DNA from: Candidatus Hodarchaeota archaeon
Lineage (GTDB): Archaea > Asgardarchaeota > Heimdallarchaeia > Hodarchaeales > Hodarchaeaceae
DNA: 52,783 bases
Assembly (NCBI GenBank): GCA_029856365.1
Contig: JAHQWW010000015.1
Location: 1-52,783, forward strand
Reading direction: 5' to 3'
A program made the position numbers and the translations under genes. Positions 44,659 to 52,783 of this stretch are shown piece after piece; position 1 is the stretch's first letter, and the number at the start of each line of letters is the position of its first letter. A model generated the notes under the pieces. The model made no database searches. It was not told where the DNA came from and saw only the letters and a list, made by a program, of their open reading frames with translations.

Positions 44659-44849
44659 GAATGATCCACATTAGGGGAGATAATAAAAATATTTTGGTAT
44701 ATTTACGGATTGACACCTTCCTATCACCGTCAATTCTTGATTAACATTAATTTACATCTACTAAACGAAGTAAGGAGTCATTCCTTGGAGTTTCATGAAC
44801 TTAAAGAATTAATATTTACTTGAATGCCTTAATTTCAGCATAGAAGTCA

Positions 44850-46229
44850 TTAAAGGAAATAACCGTACTTCTCTGCAATTTCTCCAGCTGTGTGAATTAT
44901 TTCCTCTCGTTCCTTTCTATTGAATTTAGTTATATAATATGTAGGTTTGTGTAATCGTCTGGAATAGTATTTTTTTATTTATATAAACTTCTCAGAGTCA
45001 ACTTCAATATGGTCGATGATTCTGTCAATCATTATCTCAGAATTTTCACAAAGATCTTCATAACGAACTACAAGACTTGCTTTTGCTAGATTTGTCTTTG
45101 TTTTTAGCTGTTTGAGAATATATGAATATGTTTCTGACCAATAGACAGCCCAACCTTCGATATATGTTTCTTTATGATTCCATAGTTGTCGAATTCTTTG
45201 AATTATCTTAGGGTTATCAAAGTTTATACAGACCTTTGCGGTGCCGAACTCCCGATGTCCAATTATCTTCGTCCAGTCCAGCAATCGGGGGTCGTCATAT
45301 TCCAATTCTTTTAAAATTCTGTCTTGTTTAACTAGAGAAGCAATATGATCAAAGGGATTCCGAACAATAATGATAAATTTTACATCAGGAAACAATCTAT
45401 GTAAATACTCCATCCGGGCAACATTATAATTATTTTTAGCTAAATAACGAGTGGCATTTCGATTAATTAATAGTTTTTTGATGTGATCCCGATAAAAGGA
45501 TTCAAATTGAAGGTTCTGAACTTGAACATCCAAGATATTTGAAATTGTTTCATCATGAAGATTCTCGAAAAATTTCTGCCAAAAAATTTCCTCAACTGCT
45601 TCGGGACTATCCCGAGTGACCGTGATTCTATCTTTATGTAGCCGTTCGACTGGTGATGTCATTAAGGGGGTATAATTGGCTATAACTTGAGTCCAATGGG
45701 GTGTATAAGGTAGAACCATATGTAAGTATCGATGTCCAGCTACATCGGGGTGTTGATTAAGCATTTCTAAAGTAATTGTGGTTCCAGCCCGAGCTAATCC
45801 AATTATATATATTGGCCGGTCGATATCAACCTGTTCTAATTTTTTCTTCAATTGAAATGATTCAATAGTGTGCACGGCATTTGCAAGGAAGGGGAATTCA
45901 TGGAAAAACTTCGCGATAAAATACATCGGTACTGGAAAGTCGAACTCTTTGTATTTTCTTGATTTCTTTTTCTTAAGTTTAATCATGTCATTTTTCACAC
46001 ATATTTTAGGTCTAATTTTATGGTTAAAGGATTGAAGACTATTAAAGCTATTATGTAGGTATATCTTAATATCTCTTCTTAACATTTCTGCAACATATTC
46101 TGACAACAATGCCCCAGAGAAGCCCCAATATAGAATACGAGGGCCGATTAGACGCAAATAATGGTGAGGATGACGCCTGGGAAGAGGGGTCACTTGGTAT
46201 CGTGGATACACCAAGCTTGACAAGGACAT
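44850..46229 (-). pseudogene. PAPS-dependent sulfotransferase with an in-frame stop
   Basis: The frame from ATG 46229 gives 416 residues. The PAPS-binding sites are intact: 5'-phosphosulfate loop IGLARAGTT (144-152) and 3'-phosphate site FIIIVRNPFDHIASL (286-300). TAA at 44979-44981 ends it just after DSEKFI. Downstream the same frame continues for about 42 codons with a typical sulfotransferase C-terminus (PTYYITKFNRKEREEI, then EIAEKYGYF) to TAA 44850. So a single nonsense codon truncates the protein, or the base is an assembly error. The truncated form may still fold. The first 80 residues are unusual and their start is uncertain. Confidence 0.7.
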
Positions 46230-46442
46230 CAACAGTTTCGTGGGTCATTTTGCTAGCTGTGGATACTTAAACGCCTGATTAAAATATCTAAAGCCTAATA
46301 ACTCAAACTGTATTTTTCAAACGCTTTTATATTTTATTCTTTAATAAGATGATAAAACATTAGAATATTTCTTGAGAAGACTTAAATGGTCTATAATTTT
46401 ATTTTCAAAGCATTCAATTCATGAATAACATGGGTAAAAGCC

Positions 46443-48320
46443 ATGAATAGCTCTAAAGCCGATTCTAAAGGAAGAACGTTTAAATTTCAAGCTGAAGTTC
46501 AACGAATATTAGATATTCTAATAAACCGGCTATATAAGAATCAGGAAATATTCCTTCGGGAATTAATTTCGAATTCTGCTGATGCTCTACATCGAATGCG
46601 AATTGCTCAATTAGAAACCAAAGATCCTATCCTTGATCCTAACGCTGAACTTGGAATCAAGATTACATTTGACGAGGATGAAAATACATTAACAGTTTCC
46701 GATACAGGAATTGGAATGACCTATAAGGAAATTCGTACTAATCTTGGAACTATAGCTCAAAGTGGTACCCTCGAATTTCTACAACAATTAGAAGATTCTC
46801 CTGATGCGATAAATCTGATTGGCGAATTTGGGGTGGGATTTTATAGCGCATTCATTGTGGCAAAAGAGATAATTGTCCGATCTCGTTCCTATCCTGAAGA
46901 TTCCCGTGGAGTTGAATGGCGATCTGATGGATCAGGTAAGTTTTCCATTGCGTATATCGACAAACCTGAAAGGGGAACTGAAGTCATTCTTTATTTAAAG
47001 GATGATGCTAAAGAGTTTGCTAATAGGTTTAAACTAGAATCTATTATCAAAAAATATAGTGATTTTGTAGGCTTCCCCATTCGCATTGGTGACGATGACC
47101 AAATAGTGAATCGTCAAGTTCCTATTTGGTACCAATCTGATGAAGTAACTGATGAAGAATTTAATGAATTCTATCGTCAAGTGAGTTTAGATTGGACGGA
47201 ACCATTCCACCGGATACATTTAAGTGTTGATGCCCCAATCCAATTTCGAGCATTACTATTTCTTCCGAATCAACGTAACCGAATGATGATGACCTCAATG
47301 TATCAAGATTATGGTCTTCGTTTATACAGCAAGAAGATCTTAGTTCAGGAAAAAGCGAAGGACCTCTTACCAGAATATCTTCGTTTCGTTTTTGGGGTCG
47401 TTGATTCAGAAGATCTCCCGCTTAATGTATCTAGAGAAGTAATTCAGGTAGATCGAACTATTCGTCGTATATCAAAAGTTATTACAGGTAAAATCTTAGA
47501 TGAACTTGAAAAAGTTGCTGATGAAAATGAAGACAAATTCCTAAGTTGGTGGGCCCAATTTGGTGTTTTTATCAAAGAAGGAATAACTCAAGATGAAAAG
47601 CGCAGAAAGAATTTACTTAGGATCCTTCGAATTCAAACTTCTAAATCAGGGGATCAACTAATCTCTTTGACAAAATATATAGAACGTATGCCTAAAGAAC
47701 AGGAAGAAATTATGTATTTACTTGGTGAGAATTTAGCGATCTTGAAGCGAAGCCCTCATCTAGAATACTACGAGAAGTTGGATCAAGAAGTCATTCTCTT
47801 CGATGATCCCATTGATTCCTTTGTAATGATGCATGTCCAAGAGTTTCAAGATAAGAAGTTCAAACCCATTGATCAAGCTGAACCTGCTAAGGATAAAGAA
47901 GAAGAAATGGCGGAAAAAGAGGAGAAAGAAGAAGAACCTGAGAAAGACTCCTTTCTTACTCACATAAAAGAACTGTTAGGAGATCGGATAATTGACATTC
48001 GCTATACAGAGTTTCTTACAGATAGTCCATGTCGTCTTGTAAACCCTAGTGGGACTGCTACTTTTACCCGTGTTTTAAAATACATGGATGAAAACTATGT
48101 ACCTCAAAAGAAGATTATGGAAATTAACGCAAATCACCCCCTAATAACACACCTAAAAACTCTTGTTGAAAAAGAACCAGAATCTCCCCTCATTCAGACA
48201 TGTGCTTTACAATTACTGGAAAATCAAGAATTAGCTGAAGGAACTTTACAGGATCCAACTGAAATGGTTAAGCGAGTAAACCAGCTAATGCAACAGGTTC
48301 TAAATAAGTCTAGGAAGTAA
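46443..48320 (+). CDS. htpG: Hsp90 chaperone (HtpG type)
   Basis: An ATP-dependent chaperone of 625 residues. The GHKL ATPase site has Glu40 and Asn44 (FLRELISNSADAL) and Asp87 (VSDTGIGM), with GEFGVGFYSAFIV further on. The middle domain carries NQRNRM and LNVSREVIQ. A highly charged insert (about residues 480-502, Lys/Glu-rich) sits between the middle and C-terminal domains. This is not the position of the eukaryotic charged linker, which is between N and middle domains. No organelle or ER signal is present, so it is cytoplasmic. Most archaea lack Hsp90, so its presence supports an Asgard or bacterial-transfer origin. Confidence 0.95.
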   Translation: MNSSKADSKGRTFKFQAEVQRILDILINRLYKNQEIFLRELISNSADALHRMRIAQLETKDPILDPNAELGIKITFDEDENTLTVSDTGIGMTYKEIRTNLGTIAQSGTLEFLQQLEDSPDAINLIGEFGVGFYSAFIVAKEIIVRSRSYPEDSRGVEWRSDGSGKFSIAYIDKPERGTEVILYLKDDAKEFANRFKLESIIKKYSDFVGFPIRIGDDDQIVNRQVPIWYQSDEVTDEEFNEFYRQVSLDWTEPFHRIHLSVDAPIQFRALLFLPNQRNRMMMTSMYQDYGLRLYSKKILVQEKAKDLLPEYLRFVFGVVDSEDLPLNVSREVIQVDRTIRRISKVITGKILDELEKVADENEDKFLSWWAQFGVFIKEGITQDEKRRKNLLRILRIQTSKSGDQLISLTKYIERMPKEQEEIMYLLGENLAILKRSPHLEYYEKLDQEVILFDDPIDSFVMMHVQEFQDKKFKPIDQAEPAKDKEEEMAEKEEKEEEPEKDSFLTHIKELLGDRIIDIRYTEFLTDSPCRLVNPSGTATFTRVLKYMDENYVPQKKIMEINANHPLITHLKTLVEKEPESPLIQTCALQLLENQELAEGTLQDPTEMVKRVNQLMQQVLNKSRK

Positions 48321-48337
48321 TTTTATTAAAAAGAATA

Positions 48338-48351
48338 CTCCCCTTGGGGAG
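48338..48351. terminator. GC-rich stem-loop downstream of htpG
   Basis: CTCCCC and GGGGAG form a 6-bp stem 18 bases after the htpG stop, followed by an AT-rich AATAAATTTT. It stands out from the AT-rich background; a terminator or transcript-end structure is likely. Confidence 0.4.
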
Positions 48352-48438
48352 AATAAATTTTGTATAATTGCCAAAGATTCCCCCAATTAATGATAAATCT
48401 TAAATTACATAAAATATATGCAGGTGTTGCTAATTTAA

Positions 48439-49461
48439 ATGTCAAAGAATGATGCTTTAAAGGGTACCAGTCTCACTGATGGATTGGTAATAACCATTTT
48501 TGAGGATTATGGGCCTGAGAACATCTATAATTCTTCCCCGTTATCTGAGGAAGAAGCATTCAATCTTGCTATTAAATCTTTAAGCGCTTTGAGCTCAGAT
48601 ATCCCCCGAGTTGGAGAAATACGTTCTTATGGACCAATACCAACACCTCGGGATCCTTTCTTAACAATTGGTTTTGTTTTTGCACTAAAAGCAGTGGAAT
48701 CTGCAGATGTTAGAATCGCTCAATTTGGGAGGATTGTAGTTTTTTGGGTCATAACTCGTTCAAATTCAGCAGTAAAATATATTGGTGTTCTTAAGCAATT
48801 GTTACGGAAAACTATTCGGTCATATAAGATACGTACAGATAAAGATCTACAAGAAAAGGGATTCTTAGAGAAAATTGATAAAAAATTGCAGATCATTGAG
48901 ACTGGGATTGAGTCGTTCTATCTATCAGATGGACAGACGTTCGAACCATTTTTAGAACTTGCACTCGTTCCTACAAACGTTCCAATCATGTTGGTCGATA
49001 AACCAAATAAACACATTAATGTTTTATTACGAGAAAAAGTTACACCTTCCCTGAAAGTAAATTTACTACATCAAGTCAAGAATTTTACAGTTCAATTGCC
49101 CAAAGGTTCTCTCTACAAAGTAGAAATTGTTTCCGATGAATTAATTGTTCGAAGTATGCTCTCTAAAATTGGGATGATTTTGCAAGCAGAAACCTGGATT
49201 CAATATCGTATTCGCCATGCAGATCAATTAACATACGATGAAGTTGATGAATACTTAGATTTTCACTTTACTCCAAAACGCCAAACATTAGCAAAACTGA
49301 TTCTCCATTCTCATAAGAAAAAATCTTCATTAAGCCTTAGGGAGGCTGCAGTCCAAACTGGAATCTGCGAAACATTGGTAGAAGATTTCATTGTAAGCTT
49401 AATAAGTGCTGGGCTTATTGAAAATGGTAAAATCGAGAATGGTGTTTTAAATTATAACTAA
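48439..49461 (+). CDS. two-domain protein: longin/roadblock-like N-terminus, winged-helix C-terminus
   Basis: A 340-residue soluble protein. The first 130 residues start with a strand and turn (GLVITIFEDYGPENIY), then an amphipathic helix (SEEEAFNLAIKSLSAL), strands (LTIGFVFALKAV, GRIVVFWVI) and a long helix, the order seen in longin or profilin-like sensing domains. The last 65 residues form a winged helix (RQTLAKLILHSHKKKSS, SLREAAVQTGICETLV, LISAGLIENGKIENG). The middle is not recognised. Longin-type domains are a known Asgard feature, but this match is by pattern only and may be wrong. Confidence 0.55.
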   Translation: MSKNDALKGTSLTDGLVITIFEDYGPENIYNSSPLSEEEAFNLAIKSLSALSSDIPRVGEIRSYGPIPTPRDPFLTIGFVFALKAVESADVRIAQFGRIVVFWVITRSNSAVKYIGVLKQLLRKTIRSYKIRTDKDLQEKGFLEKIDKKLQIIETGIESFYLSDGQTFEPFLELALVPTNVPIMLVDKPNKHINVLLREKVTPSLKVNLLHQVKNFTVQLPKGSLYKVEIVSDELIVRSMLSKIGMILQAETWIQYRIRHADQLTYDEVDEYLDFHFTPKRQTLAKLILHSHKKKSSLSLREAAVQTGICETLVEDFIVSLISAGLIENGKIENGVLNYN

Positions 49462-49471
49462 TAATAGTGTA

Positions 49472-50773
49472 TCATGATTCGTTGATGATTTGTTTAGCTA
49501 ATCTTTTGGCAAAGGCCATTAATGTTAACATTAACGGTGCTCCTAAGGAACGGGGTAATATACTAGAATCACAAACATAGAGGTTTGGGATTTTCGTTTG
49601 AAGATTAGAATTAACAACCTCACCAATGCTATTTGTTCCTCCAGGATGAGCACCACGAATAGAACTGGAAAAGATCTGATTAATTTTTGATCCCGCCTCT
49701 ATTAGTACTTCTCGAGCAATGGAATGACCTTTATCAAGTCGTTTCTGATCTCTTTCTGTTAGTTTTTTTGAAATTTCTATACTAAATCTAGTTGGTTTGA
49801 GGGTACCATGTTTTTCATCCTGTGTTTTTGACATTATTCCCATGATTCGCCGATAGTGACGGAATTTCAATACGTTCAAAGGATTCTTTTGATATAAGAA
49901 ACTGACAAGAAAGATTCCCCATGGATCGACGACAGAGCTGTGAAGGATCCCTTCCTCTTCATAAAATTTATATGTACCGACAGCCATAGGCATATCATGA
50001 ATTGTTCTGTGGGCTTTTTCAGAAGCAACACCATAAGTAAAAACCATAGGATCCATGAAAAATCCTTGCCCTGAGTTTTCAATCCCTGATTTCTGTAAGA
50101 TTATAGGTGAATGTATTCCTCCCCCAGAAACAATTATTCTATCAGCTTTTATGATATGGCCTCTTTTAGGCTTGACTCCAATTGCCTTTCCACCTTCAAC
50201 TATTACACGATCAACATTCTTCTTATGAATCTGAAGTCCTTGAGCTTTTCCTTCTTCAATTAAACTTCTTGCTGTGAATTTTGCGTTTCGTTTGCAGCCC
50301 ATCATACAAGCTGAGCAGTTTGGTACACATTTAGAAGGGTCAATAAATTTGGGAAGTCGAATCCATTCATGACCAATACGGTTTCCTGCTTCTAGAAGAT
50401 TAAGATTTCCTTTACCAATCAGTTCATCGGGAATGAGAGTTGTTCCAGTTTCTTTTTCTGCTTGATCTAGTTCCCGCTCAAGGTTTATACCCCACGGTTG
50501 GAAGAACTTACGGGGTGGTCGGAATGCTGTGCCAGCACTGATTACGGAAGAACCTCCAACCGTTATACCAGATGCCACAAATAAATGCTCTTTTGTGTAA
50601 CGAAAACCTTTTCGGTCGGCTATTCTGATAACTGCTATGTGATTACCAAGAAACCTATGATTACCACCCTTTTCAAGTAGTAAAACTTGCTGGCCTGCTT
50701 TTGTTAACTCACGAGCAAGAGTGGCTCCTGAAATACCAGCCCCTACGATGACAGTATCATAGATAATACTCAC
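49472..50773 (-). CDS. GMC-family FAD oxidoreductase
   Basis: A 433-residue flavoprotein. The N-terminal FAD-binding GAGISGATLA, the GGSSVISAG motif, and the C-terminal HPGGTNSIGEVVNSNL, then LYVCDSSILPRSLGAPLMLT, are the GMC signature. A CVPNCSACMMGC cluster (near residue 150) is like the Cys-rich segment of bacterial long-chain alcohol or sterol oxidases. The natural substrate may be a lipid alcohol, but is not known. GTG start. It is convergent with the preceding two-domain protein. Confidence 0.85.
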   Translation of the reverse strand: MSIIYDTVIVGAGISGATLARELTKAGQQVLLLEKGGNHRFLGNHIAVIRIADRKGFRYTKEHLFVASGITVGGSSVISAGTAFRPPRKFFQPWGINLERELDQAEKETGTTLIPDELIGKGNLNLLEAGNRIGHEWIRLPKFIDPSKCVPNCSACMMGCKRNAKFTARSLIEEGKAQGLQIHKKNVDRVIVEGGKAIGVKPKRGHIIKADRIIVSGGGIHSPIILQKSGIENSGQGFFMDPMVFTYGVASEKAHRTIHDMPMAVGTYKFYEEEGILHSSVVDPWGIFLVSFLYQKNPLNVLKFRHYRRIMGIMSKTQDEKHGTLKPTRFSIEISKKLTERDQKRLDKGHSIAREVLIEAGSKINQIFSSSIRGAHPGGTNSIGEVVNSNLQTKIPNLYVCDSSILPRSLGAPLMLTLMAFAKRLAKQIINES

Positions 50774-50845
50774 TATTCATAATTCCTAACTTCTATCCAA
50801 ACCTTTTTTTCGAAAATCTCTTTTAAACAGGATCCTCGTTCAGGA

Positions 50846-51580
50846 CTATTTTTGTTCATCAAATAAATTAGGTGAAAAATTAGTCTTAAAGCCTATTCGT
50901 TGTAAATATGAAAGAAAATTCATTGCTTCTTCATTTGCTGTGGTTTTAAAACTAATCACAACAGGAGGTACAACTTCTGCCACCGTACTTTTTACCAACC
51001 TTGCTGGGGTTGATTTTGTTTCAGATAAACGTTCTTCGACAATTCTATTTCGTATAATGGTTGTTACGTCATCAAATCTTATATAGGTAAAACCTAAGAT
51101 GTCACTTCCAGTAGGTTCCCTGCTTTTTGATTTTTCTTTTGTTAGTAATTCAACAATTGTCTCTTGTAATTTACTACCCGTTTTAAGTGCCAATTTTGCC
51201 ACACTGTCAATACTTTGAACAAGACCATCAATTATACCTTTTTTTTCTCCCTTCGTATCTAAAGTAATTGTGCTATATGTGACAGTATAGTATCTAGGTT
51301 CGAATACAACATTAAAACGAGGAGGATAACCTATTTGATCCTTAATCAAACGATAAGCAAATGATCCTCCTGGGATCAAGGAAAGAAGACCATGGAAGGC
51401 AGATTCAATAGCGAGGATTTTTGCGATTTCTGCAATCCCTTGGATATTCTGTTTATTGATCCAAAAACAACGTGGCGCTCTGCTTTTTATCTGTCCAGCA
51501 ATGAGATAACCTTGATAGGCCTCTAATACCACAGGCTTATTAAATTCTAGATAGATGCTTGCAAATTGCTCGATCCTCAT
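50846..51580 (-). CDS. conserved hypothetical protein
   Basis: A 244-residue protein of mixed alpha/beta type. The first 110 residues hold several strands and a hydrophobic helix (FHGLLSLIPGGSFAYRLI). A helical linker rich in Lys/Glu (about 120-155) is followed by a second alpha/beta part. No catalytic motif, signal or domain is recognised. GAGGAG lies six bases upstream of the ATG. It is upstream of the GMC gene with a 72-base gap, on the same strand, so may be co-transcribed with it. Confidence 0.65.
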   Translation of the reverse strand: MRIEQFASIYLEFNKPVVLEAYQGYLIAGQIKSRAPRCFWINKQNIQGIAEIAKILAIESAFHGLLSLIPGGSFAYRLIKDQIGYPPRFNVVFEPRYYTVTYSTITLDTKGEKKGIIDGLVQSIDSVAKLALKTGSKLQETIVELLTKEKSKSREPTGSDILGFTYIRFDDVTTIIRNRIVEERLSETKSTPARLVKSTVAEVVPPVVISFKTTANEEAMNFLSYLQRIGFKTNFSPNLFDEQK

Positions 51581-52018
51581 TCTATCTCCTCAGAGTCATT
51601 CTTTCGATATTATCAATCCAAAAAACGGTATTCAGCTTGTCCTTTTTAGAAGATTTCCTTTTAAAGAGGTGGTGTTACAATACCACCTAAAACTCAACAC
51701 ATTTTAGTAACTACGATGAAACTATCCAAGAAAATATCTTCCATTGAGTATCTAGATCCTTGAATTTGTGGAATCATATGAGAAAGCTTCCAAGAAATGT
51801 ATAGAAGAAGAGCTGAAAAAGCTTTTTTGGGTTAATACACATGAAACGAGAAATAAAATCAAGAAAATGAAGAAATAACAATAGAGAAGTATAGTCTCTT
51901 GAGTTTGTGTGTTTTCGTGTGAAAAGATATATAGATGGTATATATATATAACAGAGTATTTTGTAATCTTAATTATTACTCTTGGCACATTAAAGACTCT
52001 AATCCCACTAGAAAGGAA
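51581..52018. other. 438-bp divergent intergenic region with a hairpin
   Basis: Contains the hairpin at 51667-51688, an alternating TATATATATA tract near 51943-51950 that may be a promoter of the thioredoxin-like gene, and no convincing ORF. A 78-codon minus-strand frame (51752-51988) is AT-driven and rejected. Confidence 0.45.
51667..51688. repeat. short hairpin in the divergent region
   Basis: AGGTGGTG and TACCACCT pair over 8 bp (one G-U) around TTACAA. It may be an operator or a 5' untranslated hairpin. Confidence 0.4.
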
Positions 52019-52783
52019 ATGGAGTCACCAAAAAACATGACAGAACCTATCAAAATCATTCTTTTCAAAGGCCCACATTGTGCTGCCTGTAAACCAGTTG
52101 CACGACACTTGAAGCGAATAGTGGATACTTCTCAAGGAGGGGCAAAGTTAACCACCATTGATACAAATGAAAACCGTGATATTGCGAGTAAATATGGTGT
52201 CCGTAATGTGCCTCACGTACTTTACGATGACGAAGTTATTCTCTCCGCAACACAAGCTGCCTCAATGTTCTCCAGCTTTTCAACAGAAACTACTGATGCT
52301 CTAAATATGTTTTCACCAGATCAGTATGATTTATTCAACTATCTATTTAACAAGTTAATCGAAGCAGGGGTAAAAGCAAGTGAGATTGATCGTGATCGCT
52401 GGCGGAAATTATCAATCATCAGTGTCTCAGAAAGATTATTAAATGGAGAAGAACTTGAGACTGTAACTCGTCCTTCAGTTGGAGATTATGTTCACATTGG
52501 GCATCTCCAGTTGATTGTGACTTCTCTTTTGGCAATTAATCCTAGTGCTAAAGCCTATCTATTTCGTTCTGGAGAATTAGCTGGAAAATTTGGTTCTGCA
52601 CAATCATGGATCCATAGATTTAATCCTAAAATCATGGAAACACATCGTATGAAATCTCGTTTCAGAGAACTGTTGAAAGGATTTAAAATACTTTACGGGC
52701 CAAATCCAAGTGCGGCTAATATTGCTTCAGAACCTCATATTACTCAAATTGCTCCTTATCATGCCCGGTTACAAATCAAAGAT
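52019..52783 (+). CDS. thioredoxin-fold protein, truncated by the window end
   Basis: An open frame of 255 codons runs to the last base. The N-terminal thioredoxin/glutaredoxin-like domain (about residues 8-85) has FKGPHCAACKPV with the redox pair Cys21/Cys24 and a cis-proline strand NVPHVLYDDEV. The following 170 residues (SPDQYDLFNYLFNKLIEAG, RPSVGDYVHIGHL, KAYLFRSGELAGKFG) are a separate alpha/beta domain I cannot name; a V4R-like ligand-binding fold is one guess. The start is ATG 52019 with AAGGA just upstream; a second ATG is at 52037. Preceding TATA-like DNA is at about 51943. Confidence 0.75.
   Translation, partial: MESPKNMTEPIKIILFKGPHCAACKPVARHLKRIVDTSQGGAKLTTIDTNENRDIASKYGVRNVPHVLYDDEVILSATQAASMFSSFSTETTDALNMFSPDQYDLFNYLFNKLIEAGVKASEIDRDRWRKLSIISVSERLLNGEELETVTRPSVGDYVHIGHLQLIVTSLLAINPSAKAYLFRSGELAGKFGSAQSWIHRFNPKIMETHRMKSRFRELLKGFKILYGPNPSAANIASEPHITQIAPYHARLQIKD

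Noticed and set aside
46066..46248. 60-codon frame overlapping the sulfotransferase N-terminus
   Set aside because: It lies out of frame inside the sulfotransferase gene and shows no motif.
51296..51310. tRNA T-loop-like GGTTCGAAT string
   Set aside because: Lies inside a protein-coding frame with no acceptor or anticodon stem around it; no tRNA found in the window.
51752..51988. 78-codon minus-strand ORF in the divergent region before the thioredoxin-like gene
   Set aside because: Very Phe/Ile/Ser/Tyr-rich, as expected of translated AT tracts, and it covers the likely promoter of the plus-strand gene.
1..52783. CRISPR arrays, transposases, integrases, phage genes, rRNA
   Set aside because: No regularly spaced repeats, no DDE or serine/tyrosine recombinase motifs, no conserved rRNA stretches noticed by eye; a computed search could still find short ones.

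Overview
The window looks like a chromosomal segment of an AT-rich archaeon, most likely from the Asgard group (a Heimdall-/Loki-like lineage). The support is indirect. It has archaeal RadA, an XPD-like Fe-S helicase, a Hef-like protein, TrmB- and Lrp-type regulators, TATA-box promoters, purine-rich Shine-Dalgarno (SD) sites with many TTG/GTG starts, large secreted proteins ending in a single membrane anchor, and an Hsp90, which most archaea lack. No rRNA, tRNA, CRISPR array, transposase or phage gene was seen, so the lineage is an inference.

Layout. 1-5.9 kb: small membrane ORF, 3-methyladenine glycosylase I (tag), rhomboid protease, MttB-like methyltransferase, tandem Lrp-type regulator, HEAT-repeat protein. 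6-9.9 kb: radical SAM protein, broken FG-GAP/VCBS surface gene, divergent thioredoxin and TrmB-like regulator around a dyad. 9.9-16.6 kb: GH3 NagZ-like glycosidase, wHTH regulator with membrane partner facing an ABC exporter across a 35-bp dyad, DUF1295 membrane enzyme, truncated PlsC-like acyltransferase. 16.9-23.1 kb: genome-maintenance block with a Cys protein, a Hef-like helicase/nuclease homologue that has lost its catalytic motifs, a PIN protein, a decayed TPR gene, then XPD-like helicase and radA on the other strand. 23.3-29.8 kb: three-gene surface/membrane operon. 29.9-36.5 kb: orphan ORFs, alpha/beta hydrolase, GIY-YIG protein, large PMT-type glycosyltransferase, parvulin. 36.7-38.4 kb: helical protein, thymidylate kinase, a pair of paralogous 49-residue proteins. 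38.6-46.2 kb: six-repeat surface protein, a second anchored secreted protein, an ASST-like arylsulfotransferase and a PAPS-type sulfotransferase with an in-frame stop. 46.4-52.8 kb: Hsp90, a two-domain protein with possible longin-like N-terminus, GMC oxidoreductase, a protein of unknown function, and a thioredoxin-fold protein running off the end.

Three themes link the genes. Recombination and repair: radA, XPD-like helicase, the apparently inactive Hef, tag. Cell-surface construction: anchored giant proteins, PMT glycosyltransferase, sulfotransferases, rhomboid. Small regulatory modules: divergent promoters with clear dyads. Several genes carry frameshifts or in-frame stops (FG-GAP gene, TPR gene, sulfotransferase, PlsC, possibly the 36.7-kb gene). 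This means either real decay or residual assembly errors; raw reads would tell. The most unusual item is the full-length but motif-less Hef homologue. The best small-scale find is the 49-residue protein pair.
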